Assembly (NCBI GenBank): GCA_902729315.2
Contig: LR746267.1
Location: forward strand, 2,271,501 to 2,335,500
DNA: 64,000 bases
Direction of reading: 5' to 3'
DNA from: Spirodela intermedia
Taxonomy: Eukaryota > Streptophyta > Magnoliopsida > Alismatales > Araceae
Shown piece by piece: positions 35,263 to 47,933 of this stretch. A model generated the notes under the pieces. That model was not told where the DNA came from. It worked only from the letters and a program-made list of their open reading frames with translations, and did not search any database. Position 1 is the first letter of the stretch, and every line of letters starts with the position of its first letter. Both the position numbers and the translations under genes were made by a program.

Positions 35263-35723
35263 TAATTTTTGTGATTTTAATTTACCAAAATATACTTTGT
35301 TCAACGACAATTCTTTCGACTTTTACAGATCTTTACTTGATTAATTAAATTATCTGTAATTGCTTATGTAAGAATCACCGGGTGAACTCTATTTCTGCCT
35401 GATTTGCATTCGTTGGGGGTGTTGATGTCATCTTGATGTCCACACCCTTATTTTCATTTTTCATGAATTTTAAATATATTTCCTTTTCATTTCTTAGTAT
35501 AAAATTCATAGAAAATTGTATTCATTGGGAATAATTCTGAATAATTTCCAGATATTATATTACATCCTTGTGATCGACTTAGAAAATTATGGCTATTTTT
35601 GGAAGTTTTATTAAATTATAATTGATATATTATTCAAAAATACTTCTAAATATTCAAAAATTCATATTTTCTAGTTTTATAAATTTTAGATTTGCCTGAT
35701 TTAATATACAACGGCTAAGTCGC
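35263..35723 (+). repeat. LTR-A fragment (3' LTR of the plus-strand element after deletion)
   Basis: Begins inside the LTR at TGATAATTTTTGTGATTTT and ends in a decayed GGCTAAGTCGCA. It directly follows element interior ending GGATACATGAT. The joint shares TGATA with both parents, which fits a microhomology-mediated deletion removing the last part of the interior and about two thirds of the LTR. Confidence 0.7.
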
Positions 35724-35891
35724 ATTATTTACCCTCCTTCAATATGCTCCAGTCCTTGTCTTGCTTCTCTTCATTCCCTTTTGTTTAAAAAAAAACTCAA
35801 CAAAAAAAAAAAAATATTTTTTGTATACTCTAGAGAAAAATAGGACAATACTAAATATTATGCAATACATCCCCAAAAATGGTGCCAAATT
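35724..35891 (-). mobile_element. 5' internal end of a minus-strand element, with primer-binding site
   Basis: Matches the leader of the element at 28800-28996 (CCTCCTTCAATATGCTCCAG and downstream) and contains the tRNA-Asp-like primer site on the minus strand at 35872-35889. The rest of the interior is missing; it is cut by the LTR fragment to its left. Confidence 0.7.
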
Positions 35892-37523
35892 TAACATGAC
35901 TTAGTCGTTGTATAGTAAATCATACAAATTTAAAATTTATAAAACTAGAAAGTATGATTTTTCACATATTTAGAAGTATTTCTGAACAAATATTCCAATT
36001 ATAATTCAATAAAACTTCCAAAAAAATATCATTAATTTTTCCAATCGATCATAGGGATGTAATATAATATCTAGTAATTATTCAGAATTTTCTTCAAATA
36101 ATACTATTTTCTATGAATTTTATACTAAAAAATAAAAAGAAAATATATTTAAAATTAACAAAAAATGGAAATCAGGGTGCAAACATCAGGATGACGTCAA
36201 TGCCTTGGAAAATGCAAATCGGGCAGAAATAGAGTTCCACAAGGCAATTCTTACGTAAGCGATTACAGACAATGTAACTGATCAAATTAAGATCTATAAA
36301 AGCCAAAAGAATCGTAAGTGGACGAAGTATATTTTGGTAAATTAAAATCACACAATTTTTCACTAAATGAAGCGTAAAGTAAGTTGAAAGCAAGAAAATA
36401 GAGTTCTGGCATCGCGACGGCAATGCGTCGGTGATGCACTAGAATCATGAGCGTTCAGGAGGATCATCATATAGTATCCACGTCCCCGAAGGCTCTCCTT
36501 GGGTAATCTCTAGATCTCCTTACAAAGTTTCGAGATTAATGAAATAGGTTGTCGAATTGTCTTCAACGGCTATCACCTAGTGGAGTGGAAAAATAGCGAC
36601 TTTGCAGCTCTCTAACGACTGTCACCCAACGAAGAGGAACTGGATGGAGGTAGAGCACATGTCAAGGAGCTTCATCCTCAGGTCTGCACAATAAGAGGAG
36701 GTTCTTCATCGCATTTGGTACACTCTTAGGAGGTGGCGACTCATCTCATGGCAGATCGTCCTCTTCCCCACGATAGCTTGTTCGTCGATCAATTAGAGAT
36801 GCTTTACTCGATGGATTCGCGATCCTTTTATCGCGAATCATTCAGTAATTTTAGTAACAATATTTCGCGAATTGCATTGACGAGATTTTCACCAATGGTC
36901 CAATGATTCTGGTTGCTTAATCCTTTACTGGTGATCTGTAGGAAAGTCGCGATAATCAAATAAAAAAATATGAGTTTTTTGGCTCTAGGAGGATTCAACC
37001 TTGTACTAGTTGGCCACCCTTTTTGGGAAGGTGACATGGGTTTAGTCCCACATCGGTTGTGCACCAAATTTTCAGGTGAATATATAATAATGTTAGATCC
37101 TTAAGCAAGTCCCTTTCTCGCACATGTACAACCACTCTTTGCCCCACAATCGACTGGCAACTAGTGACGTGGAAAGGGAGTGATGCACACATGCTCCTAT
37201 TGGTCCAAGTCGCTCGAGCCCCTACTCGCAGCTCCTCCCCGACTGTGCTTTCGACCCGCTCGCAGGCCCGATTGGCCAGCGGGTCCCCTCATTTTGTAAT
37301 ATTTTTATTTTTATTTTTATTTCTTTTTTTTTATTGATCTCAAAAGTAAGACTATAAAAATTATATAAATTTGTATAAAATCACAAAATTATCCAAAAAA
37401 TCACATTAATCAATCGAAAACTACTTTTCACACTTTAACACAAATATAAGTCTATTTATCATGAGTTAAGGCTAAAACTATATTATTTACTAATTATTAA
37501 CTCATGATAATGAAGACTTATTA
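35892..37523 (-). repeat. LTR-A copy, 5' LTR of a truncated minus-strand element
   Basis: TAACATGACTTAG (decayed TGACGTGACTCAG) to GACTTATTA (decayed GACTTATCA), 1632 bp. Antisense upstream element GTCCCACATCG at 37045-37055, TATATA at 37081-37086, first T-run at 37292-37295. Confidence 0.85.
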
Positions 37524-37950
37524 GAGTTCCATCACCATTGGTTGCATTGATACATGCTTGATATTCTATGTTCATAAAAGAGGAGAAGAAGGTGTATGTC
37601 TAATTTTCAGGTAGGAGGAAACTCAAACCCTAAGTAGCCACAACTGAGAGTGACTTGCTTCTAGAGGAGTGAGACCCACTATTTACGTGTGATGTGAGTA
37701 AAATCCTAGCTTATAGTATGAAACCTAGAGAGAAGTAAGTTTTTCCCTTCATGACCACCAGCTCTTTCCAAAATTACAAAGGGATCAATCATGGATGTTT
37801 AGTATTTCATGGGGATATTCACGCTTAAAAGTACTATTGATAGTCTGAACACTTCATGCTTATATCTTTTTATTTTAAGGATGGATGGATAACTTGAGAA
37901 AACATAAGGACACTGCTAAGGGACTAGTAATGAATTAAGTTGGGGGGTGT
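37524..37950 (+). mobile_element. 3' noncoding end of an LTR-B element with polypurine tract
   Basis: Ends CACTGCTAAGGGACTAGTAATG then AATTAAGTTGGGGGGTG directly before LTR-B: the same stem-loop plus G-run arrangement as in LTR-A elements. No protein frame is readable in these 427 bp. Confidence 0.65.
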
Positions 37951-39276
37951 TGATAACCTGATATTTATGTTGATTATTCCTTACATTTCATCTGGTTTTT
38001 GTTTATTTAAATCCTGAAAATATCATGTTATTAAGAAAATGATTTAAATATTTTTGGATTTGCATTAATTTCACTATTTGCACACTATGTATGAATTTTG
38101 CATAATTTTTGACTAACCCTACTTGACTTCATTAAAGTCAAGCAGTTTTATTACTAATAAATATTTTCAAGTTTTCATGCATGCAGAATTTAACAGAAAT
38201 CAACAATAAATTAAGAGCATTTTAGTGGACGAAAGTTAGCTTAATGGGCTAGTAGTACTTTGGAGGAATTTCGGATTTGGATCTTCAAAGAGAAATTAGA
38301 GGAGGTTCGGGGGCCATGTCCAGGCCCATTTAGACCCGCCTAAGTCCGTAGAGGAAGCGATGTAGAAATTTATGGAGAGAGACTAGGGAATTATGAAGGG
38401 GCATTTTAGTCATACTTACCCTTGTATAAAGACTCTCTTCCTCCCTCTTTCCCATCCCATTCTGGACGTGCTCTAGCAACGGCTAGCTAGTAGGACAAGA
38501 CATTCTCCAGGATTTGAGGTATCCACCTTGATAGATGTAAGTCGTTTTGACGCGTTCACTCTTGTTCTTCTCCTTCTTGCAGTGAAAAACGCCTGATCCT
38601 AGCGGAATATAAGGATCCAAGAAGAGGAAGGAGTCTTGAGGGCTCAAAGGACGAACATCAGCACCCATTTTCTGCTGTTTCCCATCGCTGTCTTCCGTTC
38701 TGCCCCCTCCAGCTGCTCCACGTTTTCCTCTGTTTTCACCCATCGTTCCTTCTCTCTGCGCCTTCTCCCGAAGCCTCCGTCTCTTCCCGCCGTCTCCTGT
38801 CGCACCGGCTGGCGAAATGCTCCCTGTCACTCGCTACGTGCCCGTCGCTCCTCGTCTCTCTCGTTCACCGAACACCACTGCCGCCTATCGCAAGTAGCCG
38901 CACGTCCGCTGAGCGCCGCCGCGTGCCCATCGCCAGCCGCCCCACGTCTGCCGACCACTGCCGTCGCCTTTCGCCAGCCGCCATGCACTCGCTGCCGGTC
39001 TCTGTGAGCCTGTCGCTCTCTCTCTCTCTCTCCCTACCCTTCCAGATGTAACCGAAAGTCCCAAATTTCAGATAGGTCCGGAACGGTCACAAGAGATTTG
39101 CAACCCGCGCAGCCCATCCTTGGACCCGACTGTCAACTGCCAAGGTAAGTTATTTTAGTGGATCGACCCCTTATTCGCCCTACATGTCTAATATAGAGTA
39201 ACTAAGTAGAAAATTTATTATTGATTAAGTTTGAATTAAAATAGCAACATAAAAACCCTTAAATTTGGACTTATCA
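37951..39276 (+). repeat. LTR-B, single copy
   Basis: Begins TGATAACCTGATATT after the polypurine tract and ends AAATTTGGACTTATCA. The ends are a perfect 6-bp inverted repeat (TGATAA...TTATCA); length is 1326 bp. The middle (38640-39060) is GC-rich, with frames open on both strands that look like leader sequence, not genes. GGATCGACCCC at 39158-39168 resembles a motif at 47823 in LTR-C. The part before it shares GGGCC-type motifs with LTR-C. Confidence 0.7.
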
Positions 39277-39484
39277 AACAATTGGAGACACTAGTGTGGC
39301 AGCTTGATTTCGTTTGGACATGTCACACCACACCAAAAGTCATTTAAGTATCTTCTGAAAGTATTGTGCTGCTCACTGGAGAGATCCATTGAAGGAGGGG
39401 TCGACCACGCTGTCACTATCATCTTGGAAGAGAAGGGAAGAGTTGACCACTCACGAGAGGCCTTGAGTATAGTCAAGGGAGGAA
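39277..39484. other. Short unassigned segment
   Basis: Between the LTR-B end and the inverted-repeat element. A frame at 39304-39561 is open but has no family resemblance and overlaps the outer part of the repeat arm. Confidence 0.3.
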
Positions 39485-41070
39485 GGAACAAGTTTTGCCA
39501 ATCACTAGAGACATTGATTGTACAAAAAGAGGAAGGAAACGAATTGTCATTTTCACGTTAATCATTCAGATTATAAAGATAATTGATAATATCTATTTTA
39601 GTAGATAATAATTAATTACTGCTTTTATATCTCTAATGATGATGTGTAATAACTTAACTTTCTAGTATCGTGGTGCTTCGGGAGCCACTAGATTAGATGT
39701 GCTTGGTTACATGACACATTAAGTAATGTAGGATCAACCTGCCACGAACTGCTGCCGACCAAGAACTTAAGTTCCTAGTATCATGGTGACTCCTTAGTCA
39801 TTAGATCGTCCTTTAAAGTCACGTGCGTGTTGAGTGGTGTCAGATTCACAAATCATCAATGGATCCCTTTACACATCTAGTATCATGTGATTTGCTAGCC
39901 GTAAGATCTGACTAATCTAATGAGGTGGCTCATTGAATACCATTAGATCACACCATGCTCTAGATGGCTGCACTAAAATTGATGAAAATAATTACTCCCA
40001 CATTGGAAGTCCATCATTGTTTAAGCTGAATAAATCAAAGTTACTTTATCTTAGTAGAGATCTCTTCTCCTAAAATCAAATAATGTCTAGTACCATCTTG
40101 AGAGAAGGTGAAAAAGTGGTCCACCCTCTCGCACATGTGTGTATGGATGCTCCATGCCCCATGCCCAGTTGGCCACTGGGACATAGAAGGGAAGTGACAC
40201 ACATGTGCGTAGAGTGAGTCCTTTGCCACTTGAGCCCAGCTTGTGGCTGCCTTGGTCTAGGTCTACCCACTTGACCACAACACCCTTGTGGGTTAGCGAG
40301 TGAAATATTTTTTATATTTTTAAATAATATAAAATTAAGTTAAGTATTTTAAATTCAAACTTCTAAAATTAAAAAAATAAAATAAAATAATAAAACTAAT
40401 TAAAACACAAAAATCTAGCTTTAATAATATGCGGCATTTCTGTTGATATATCTGATGTGGGACTAATAGTTTTCTCTGTTTTAGAGCACTAGTTTGTGAT
40501 GGGCATATCCTATAGTAGTCAACATATCATGTGATCAGAAAAGACTAATCTCATAGTGGGAGAAGTGCCATGATATCTAAAACATAAAGTATGAGGTTTG
40601 TGGTTCATGAATCCTATATTGCTTAGCATGCCACATGATGGGAAAGACTAATTGTATGGCAAGTGAAGCACCACAATACTTCCAAACTTAAAGCATTCAT
40701 ATGGCAGTAGTTTGTAATGAATTGATCATATGTCACTTAACACGTCACATGACAAGATATAGTTAATTTAGCAGCAAATGAAGCACCACGATACTGGGGA
40801 CTTAAGTTCCTTGTTGACAGTGATTTGTGGCGAGTTAATCCTACATGCTCAACATGCCACATGACCAGCAACACTTGATCTAGTAGCAAGCAAAGTGCTA
40901 CAATATTGATAACTTAAGTTCTCACATATATCAACATTAAGAATATAAAGATAATTTTTGACTATTATTTGGTAAAATTGACATTATTAGTTCTCTTTAA
41001 AATCTTGTCAATAGCTACAAATACAACATTTGTTTCTTCCTCTCCTTTACATGATCAATGCCTCTAATAG
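39485..41070. mobile_element. Foldback-like inverted-repeat element made of about 110-bp tandem units
   Basis: The left arm (about 39485-39960) and right arm (about 40490-41070) are reverse complements with moderate divergence. Each arm has an outer unique part with an (A)GAG(G/A)CATTGAT...AGAGGAAG(G)AAAC core. The inner part is tandem units that each contain ACTTAAGTT..(C/T)AGTATCGTGGTGCTTC and GTCATGTG.CA. The right arm has four units (starting near 40496, 40599, 40709, 40820); the left has just over two. The spacer 39960-40490 has no gene. The layout is that of foldback transposons or long-inverted-repeat Mutator-like elements. Exact ends and target duplication were not found. Confidence 0.6.
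40060..40330. repeat. Repeat segment in the spacer of the inverted-repeat element
   Basis: The stretch 40061-40155 (ATAATGTCTAGTACCATCTTGAG and the following CACATGTGTGTATGGATGCT) resembles 43960-44063. The following GC-richer part resembles the small-RNA-like block of LTR-A in outline (GGCCACTGGGACATAGAAGGG), so it may be a very diverged LTR. Confidence 0.4.
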
Positions 41071-43119
41071 TTTCTTCCACTATTATTTGGAAGGCAGACT
41101 AACATTGAGTAATGTTAATTTTCCTATTTTTTTCATTTACTTACATTTACAATAAGTTATTTTCATTTTATGCATGTTTCAATTAAAATAAGTGGACTGA
41201 TTCAAAATCTGATGAATAATCTTTGTTTCTTTTTAAAATCCTCCAAAACTTGTGAGAGATCAAATTGAAATTATGTCTAACTTATTTTCTATTAGTTTAA
41301 TGAGTAAAATCTTGAAGTATTTATGTTCCTAATATTCTATGAATAAAAATTATTTTTCTAATTTTGAATGTAAAATCAGTGAGATTAAAGATTGATTAAT
41401 GAGTATTTAAGTGTTAAAATAAGGAAAAAACCTTCATGTCTAACCTTATCTCATATGTGTGAATTCTTGAACACACATTCCTCTAAGAATCATGGTCACC
41501 GTAAAAATTAATTGACTATTTTCTCTCTCTCTTTATTATCATCTTAATTCTCTCTCTTGTGAAATCTCTCCCTCTCTTTTCTTTCTCTCATGAGACCTCT
41601 CCCTCTCTTTCTCTTTCTTGTGAGATCTCCTCTCCTCTCTCTTTCCCTCTCTTTCATGAGAGATCTCTCCTGCTGTCTCTCTTCTACCTTAAAAATCCTT
41701 CACTTTGTAAATAATCCTTTCTTATCTTCCTTCTTTCTTCTATCCTTTCCTTTCTTGTCTCTCTCATTCTTTTTGTACATAATTTTATTTATATGGTTAA
41801 TATTTATAATACTTGATATGTTCTTTATTTTTTTTTAAAGTCTTAAAAACTAAGAACAACTATTCATATAAATCAGATCAAATTTTCAGGACGGATTAAT
41901 AAATCTCCCTGTGTTTGACCTGAAACTTACATCTATACTAAAATATTTTCTTAGTTATAAATTTTATTAGATCATGAGAATTTAAATACAGTAACATGTA
42001 CACATCAGTGATAAAGGTGAATCAGATCCGATTTAAAAAATCAAGCAATGCATGAAAAGGCCTCTACATGAAGTATAATGGACAAATTTTCTATGTGGAT
42101 CTAGTCTATTCAATCAGGTCAAATCAGCTAAATTGTCAACTCAAAAGGCCTCTACTTGACTGAGATAATTTGTGGCCACTCCATCTAGCTCATTCCAATG
42201 TGATTTTGCCCCTATATTGACATACTTGATTGAATTTAAGGTTCATGTAAGATATACTACTGAAAATAGAATTTGAACTAGATCAAAGTCTAGTTTCTCC
42301 TCCAACACTTGAAACAAGAAAATGAGAACAATTTTCATTTGGCACGACCTATTTGAATGAGAATGGCTATTATAGTACAAAACAACAATTATGCTCTCTC
42401 CTTTTTTCATATATTATCCTCCCATGGTTTTCTATGCATCAAGAAGTGCATTAATGTCTTCCAAAAATCCTATATACATTATAAGGGAAGAGGGTTGAGA
42501 CAATCTAGCACAACTATTTTACATTATTCATTCTCTAGATATTTAGTTTGGGGCAAGCATCATTGTCCCAAATTGATCACTTTATCAAAAAAATGTTTAT
42601 AGGAAAAGGTTAAGGTGTGCTCAAGATTCATGGTTTCTACTAGATCAGAGAAGGCAAAGTAGAAAGAGGTTCTTTGATAATAGTTTCTTAAAAGATACAT
42701 TCATTTCAAATCAAATCACCTAAAATTATCTCCTTAATGTGCATCTATGCTTTAGGAACAACTCTCTATGAAACTTTTTCCAAGCCTTAGCCAAGTAATG
42801 TTATATGTTGTAATCATTTACTAGGGTGAACTTTGGAAATACAATTATTCTATTGTGTTGGTTTGACATCAACATGAATCATTTAAGAATTTTTTCCTAT
42901 ATACGATGATGTCTTTTTTTGTGAGTTTAGGTAAAGGCTATTCTTGTCTACCAAAATCCATTGAATGCACAGACCGAATCATGAACACATTCTATGTCTT
43001 AATGGCAAAGAAACTGACTGGGACTGTAAATGAAATGCCACAATACTTTGGTTGCTCAACCTCACAACTGACCATGGTGTTAGTCTCTCTCACCATAGAT
43101 CATGTGGTTTTATTTTATA
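41071..43119. other. Unassigned AT-rich DNA with a pyrimidine tract
   Basis: 41520-41770 is a CT-rich low-complexity tract with loose repeats of TCTCTCCCTCTCTTT; a frame open over it is an artefact. 41885-42009 ends like a plant LTR (CCCTGTGTTTGACCTGAAAC ... TACACATCA) but no start was found. 42010-43119 shows no domain on either strand; 42549-42570 (TTTGGGGCAAGCATCATTG) looks like retroelement noncoding sequence. Confidence 0.35.
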
Positions 43120-43959
43120 TAATCAATTAGAGATGATTTACTTGATAGATTCGTGATCTTTTAATTAAGAATTATTCAATAATTTTAGTAACAATGCTCT
43201 ATAAATCATATTGATAGGATTTTTGTTGATGATCAAATAATTATAGCAGCTTAATATTTCATCGACAATTTGTAGGAAAGTCACATTAATTAGATAAAAA
43301 TATAAGTTTTGGCTCTAATAAGATTTGAACCTACATTAGTCACCCACTTGCATAAAAAAGATTGAAATAAGTAGTCTAATACTCTTATAAAGTGAAATCA
43401 TCATAGTATATCAGTGTTATAACTAAGGGGTATTTGAGGTATTAAAATAATTCAAATCATTATGGGGAAAGTGTGATGTGGGTTTAGCCCCACATCAATT
43501 GTATGTAGAAGTTTTGGACAAATATATAGTAATACCACATTTAGAAGTAATGAGTCTCTTTCTTGCATGTACGACCATTCCTTGCCCCACTGTTGGCTAG
43601 CCATTAGTGACATGGAAGAGGAGTGGTGCACATGTGCCACCATCAGTTCATAGCCACCTCAAGCCCCTACTCGTGGCTCCACCTCAACTGTACTTCCAAC
43701 TTACTTGTGGGCTTGGTTGGCCGGTAGGTCCCCCCCATTTTCTATTTTTTATTTTATTTTATTATATTTTATTTATCTCAAAAACAAGATTATAAAAATC
43801 ATATAAATTTGTATAAAATCAGATAATTATTGAAACAAGTATATTAACTAACTTAAAATCACATTTCACAAATTAACACAAACTAAGTCTATTTACCATG
43901 AGTTAAGACTAGACTATATTATTTCTTAGTTATTAACTCATGATAATGAAGACTTATCA
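43120..43959 (-). repeat. LTR-A fragment, long subfamily
   Basis: Covers the LTR from the AATCAATTAGAGATGATTTAC block to the GACTTATCA end. It contains the subfamily block at about 43330-43440. Antisense element GCCCCACATCA at 43487-43497 and TATATA at 43523-43528, 25 bp apart. Confidence 0.8.
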
Positions 43960-44063
43960 AATCCATTCTCTTGAAATAAAATAATACCTAGGACTATCTT
44001 CAGAGAAGATAAAAAGGTGGTCTGCCCTTGCACATGTATGTGTGTATGATGCTCTTTGCTCCA
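43960..44063. repeat. Short repeat related to 40061-40155
   Basis: Shares AAAATAATRYCTAG.ACYATCTT and the CACATGTATGTGTGTATGATGCT segment with the spacer of the inverted-repeat element. It is sandwiched between two LTR-A pieces. Confidence 0.45.
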
Positions 44064-45375
44064 TAATGTGACTTAGTCTTTGTATAGTAAATCACATAAA
44101 TTTAAAATTTATAAAACTAGATAATATTAATTTTTGAATATTTAAAAGTATTTTTAAATAAATATATTAATTATAATTCAATAAAAGTTTCAAAAATAAT
44201 AAAAGTTTTCTAGGTTGATCGTAGAGATGTAATATAATATCAAGTAATTTTCAAAAATTTTCTCAAAAAATATGATTTTTAATGAATTTTAGATTAAGAA
44301 ATAGAAATAAAAATAAAATATATTTAAAATTCACGAAAAAGATAAATAAGGGTGTGGACATCAAGATGACATCAACACTTGACAAATGCAAATCGAGTAG
44401 AAATAAAATTTTGTCTGATGATTCTTACCTAAGTGATTACAAACGATTTAATTGATCAAATTAAGATCTATAAAAGCTAGAAGAATCATCATTGAATCAA
44501 TAATAGTTTGATATATTTAAATCAAACAAATTATCACTAAATGAAGTAAAAATTAAGTTGAAAGTAAGAAAATAGAATTTTAGTGTTGTGGTAGTGAAGC
44601 GTCAGTGATGCACTAGAATCTTGAGTGTTTGGAAAGATTGTTGTGTAGTGTCTATAGCCTCAAAGGCTCTCCTTGGACAAGGATAATGTAGACAATCTCT
44701 AGATTTTTTTGTGAAGTTTAGAGATTGATAAAATGAGTCGTCAAATCGTCTCTAGTAGCTGCACCCAATAGAATAGAAAAATGACGACTTTGTAGCTCCC
44801 CAACGGTTGTCACCCCATAGAAAAGAGCTAGATGGAGGTGAGGCATATGACAGGGAGCTTCATCCTCAAGTCTACATAATAAGAGGAAGCTCTTCATCGC
44901 ATCTGATACGTTCTTAGGAGGTGATGATTCTGGTGGATTGTCTTCTTCCCGATGATGACTTGTTTGTTGATCAATTAGAGATAATTTACTCAATAGATTT
45001 GTGATCATTTTATCATAAATGATTTAATAATTTTAGTAACAATACTCTGTGAATCATATTAATGAGATGTTCATTGATGATCCAATGATTCTGATGACTT
45101 AATCCTTCACTGATGATCTATAAAAAAGTCGTGATAATTAGATAAAAAATTAATTTTGGCTCTAAGAGGATTCAAACTCGCATTGGTCACCCGCTTGCAT
45201 GAGAGAGATTGAAATAAGTACTTTAATGTCCTTATAAAGTGACATCATGATGGTATCTTTGTTATAATTAAGGGATATTTTACATATTAAAATCTTCAAA
45301 GCCTTTTCAAGGAAGGTGTGATGTGGGTTTGTCCCATGTAGGTTGTACACCGAAGTTTTAGGCAAATATAAGTGC
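44064..45375 (-). repeat. LTR-A fragment, old, long subfamily
   Basis: Begins TAATGTGACTTAG (from TGACGTGACTCAG by CpG-type changes) and runs 1.3 kb to about 45375, losing the end that holds the TATA block. Heavy CG to TG/CA decay makes it one of the oldest copies. Confidence 0.75.
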
Positions 45376-46000
45376 TACATGTAGGTTGTACACCTCTATT
45401 TTAGATGATTTTTCTGAAATTTTGATCAATCATAAGTGCTACATATCTATGGAATAATTGGCTAAAAGTATGCTTGCTAGTTTTTGTGACTAAGATCTTT
45501 CTACTGAAAATTCTGTTTTAAAGATCTAGTAAGTTCCGAATTTTTTTTGAAGAATCAAAGAGGCCACCTTGAAAATAAGGACTGAAATTGTTATTACATG
45601 TTAACCAATTCTTGCACATGATCAATATATACGAAAGTTGTCTGTTATTTCTCAATTCAAATTTCTTGTAAAGATTACATCTCTCTTCTAAAAATAATTA
45701 ATTTGGAATATTTTCATAAAATTTTATTTATTGTGATCATTGAGGATTTTATACACATGTATTGCTAGTCAAGGTATATAAGACTATCATAGTAATAAGT
45801 AGATAGAGTAGAACAAATTAGCAAAACTACAAGTAAGCAAATGCAAGGACATAGATCCCAAAAGGATGTAGTCATTCCACCAGCAAAAGAGTTAGGAGAG
45901 TCATCACAAGTAGAAGTGACCTTAAAAGAAGAAACAAAAATGAAAAGAAACCAAAGGGAAAATAGAAGAATGCATCTTAGAGATCACTCAGCTCCCTTAT
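45376..46000. other. Unassigned DNA before a gag relic
   Basis: No domain seen. Probably the leader of the element whose gag follows. Confidence 0.3.
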
Positions 46001-46800
46001 AGTATAGACCAGTGAATAGAATCAATGCTCCTATAGAGAATGATGTCAACTTTAGAGTTGATCATCATCTTGCCCAAATGTTACCACATTTTCATGGGAT
46101 GGCTTATGAAGAGCCAAATAAACATTTGGAAGATTTCTCACATCTATGAGATTTCGCACTATCCCAACATTCCCATGGAGATAGAGAAGATGATATTGTT
46201 TCCCTTCACACTCATAAAGCTAAGGACTAGCTTTGTGCCTTGGTCGAGGAGCTAAATTCATGGATTGACATGGAGGCAGCATTCCTTAAGAAATTTTCTT
46301 CAGTAGGAAAAATGAATTCTATTAGGAGGGCAATTAGGGATTTCGTGCAAGGGCCTCAAGAATCATTTTATGAGACATGGGAGATAAAGATTACACCTGC
46401 TAGTATCCACATCATGAGATATAAAATTGGCAACTTGTGCATATTTTTTATGAAGATTTGAATGAGAGAGATAGGTTCATGATTGATGCTGCCTTAGGTG
46501 TGACTTTAATGAACAAATATGAAGATGAAGCTATTGATCTTATTGAAATATTGTTGGAAAACAGTGCACATCACTATGCTTTAAACTAGAATGGTAGAAC
46601 TTTAGGATTTAGAAGAGGAAGTATTCCTAATGTGAAAATTATAGAGACTAGACTATTTATTGATAAATTAGACAAACTAATTGAATGTGCAGATGTATTG
46701 ATGAGAAAATTCACAACAAATGAATTTGACCAACAACTTCTCAAACAAGAGCAACTTGAATCAATCTACACATGAGAATATTAAGGGTATGTCAACCTAT
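46001..46800 (+). pseudogene. Retrotransposon gag relic (second family)
   Basis: Across two frames one reads NDVNFRVDHHLAQMLPHFHG, then a LVEELNSWIDMEAAFLKKFS segment and GPQESFYETWE. These are the conserved parts of the Retrotrans_gag domain. Later, a MIDAALGVTLMNKYEDEAIDL-like stretch (about 46470-46540) matches the DAA.GG.LMNKT motif. It is related to, but clearly distinct from, the gag at 15290. No pol follows: LTR-C begins at 46801. Confidence 0.7.
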
Positions 46801-47933
46801 TGATAATTATAAATTAGTAGTTGTATCTATGTATTAATATCTTATATATAGATGCTAATTAATGGGTAAGGAATACAATTATACATGTGTTACCAACTCA
46901 TTATGACATTTATAATATTTTATCATTTAAGTCTTAATATATATTATTTTATTTATATTATGAGACTAACCCTACTTGACTTATAAAGTTTAGTGGTGAT
47001 TCTCTCACATTTTCATGATACTTATTTGATTGCAAAAACTTAGGTGAGCTTTTATTATGAGTTGAAAGTAATAGAAGAAGCCTAAGTTTTCAACGCAAGT
47101 CTTATGGAGAGGGTTGGCCTAATATGTTTATGGGCCCAAGAGAGGGTATCATTTTGGTCAGGCCCATTTGGACCTTAAGTGGCACATGACCTTGGCTTAG
47201 CCCATTTGGGCTTAAAAGGTTATTAAGAGATGAGATCTAGGCCACCTATCTTAAGACACTTTAAGATGAGATTAAGAGGAGGATTAGAGTGTCACCCTCA
47301 TAAAAAATTTAGGTTGTCTACAAAGAGAGTTGATTATTAATCATAATCATCTATTAGAGGGGCTTAATTCTCTAAAGGTTTAAGGTATCTCATCTCTCTT
47401 TTAGAGGGTGTTTTTTGGCTCTCTCTAATAGTGGCTAGCCAAAGGAAAAATAAGAAAAATTAAAGCCTGGTCAATGACTTTCTCTTCCTTAAGATCGTCA
47501 TGGAGAAGAGATTACCTGGAGCATATCAAGATCGTCGTGGATCAAGTATCACTTGACCTAAGACTAGCGCATAACGAGATCTATGCAACATCTAGATTTG
47601 GGGCGTCCTTGTAATCTTCTCTATAGATAAATTAACTCTTAATTCGTAGGAATTGTATCATGTATTTTATCATTCTATTGTATTAGATTCATTCTCTATT
47701 TTACCACACTTTTCATTTCTCTTGTCTTCACCTTTTTTAGATTTAATTCCGCCCTTCACAATCTCAAAGTATATATATATATATAATGAATAAAATTCTT
47801 ACTCTCATTATCTATACTTCTTGAGGATCGACCCTTAATTATCCTAAACTGAAGACTGAGGTTTTATAAATATTATTTGTATGAACTTAGTTATATCATT
47901 ATGTCATATTTAACTTCTAAATCGAGTTCATCA
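46801..47933 (+). repeat. LTR-C copy
   Basis: Begins TGATAATTATAAATTAG, the same left end as at 711. Contains GGCCCATTTGG motifs and near its end GAGGATCGACCCTTAATTAT, a position and motif shared with LTR-B. The right end is probably GAGTTCATCA at 47933. Flanks CCTAT and CTTGT do not match, so the end or the insertion history is uncertain. A TA microsatellite lies at 47769-47786. Confidence 0.6.

Noticed and set aside
38483-39007. Open frames on both strands inside LTR-B
   Set aside because: They lie fully within the LTR, overlap each other in opposite directions and show low-complexity Arg/Ser/Pro composition.
39640-40930. CRISPR-like array
   Set aside because: Units are about 110 bp, degenerate and arranged as inverted arms; there are no short identical repeats with unique spacers, and the DNA is plant.
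41590-41838. 82-aa frame in a CT-rich tract
   Set aside because: Low-complexity pyrimidine tract; the protein is only Leu/Ser/Phe repeats.
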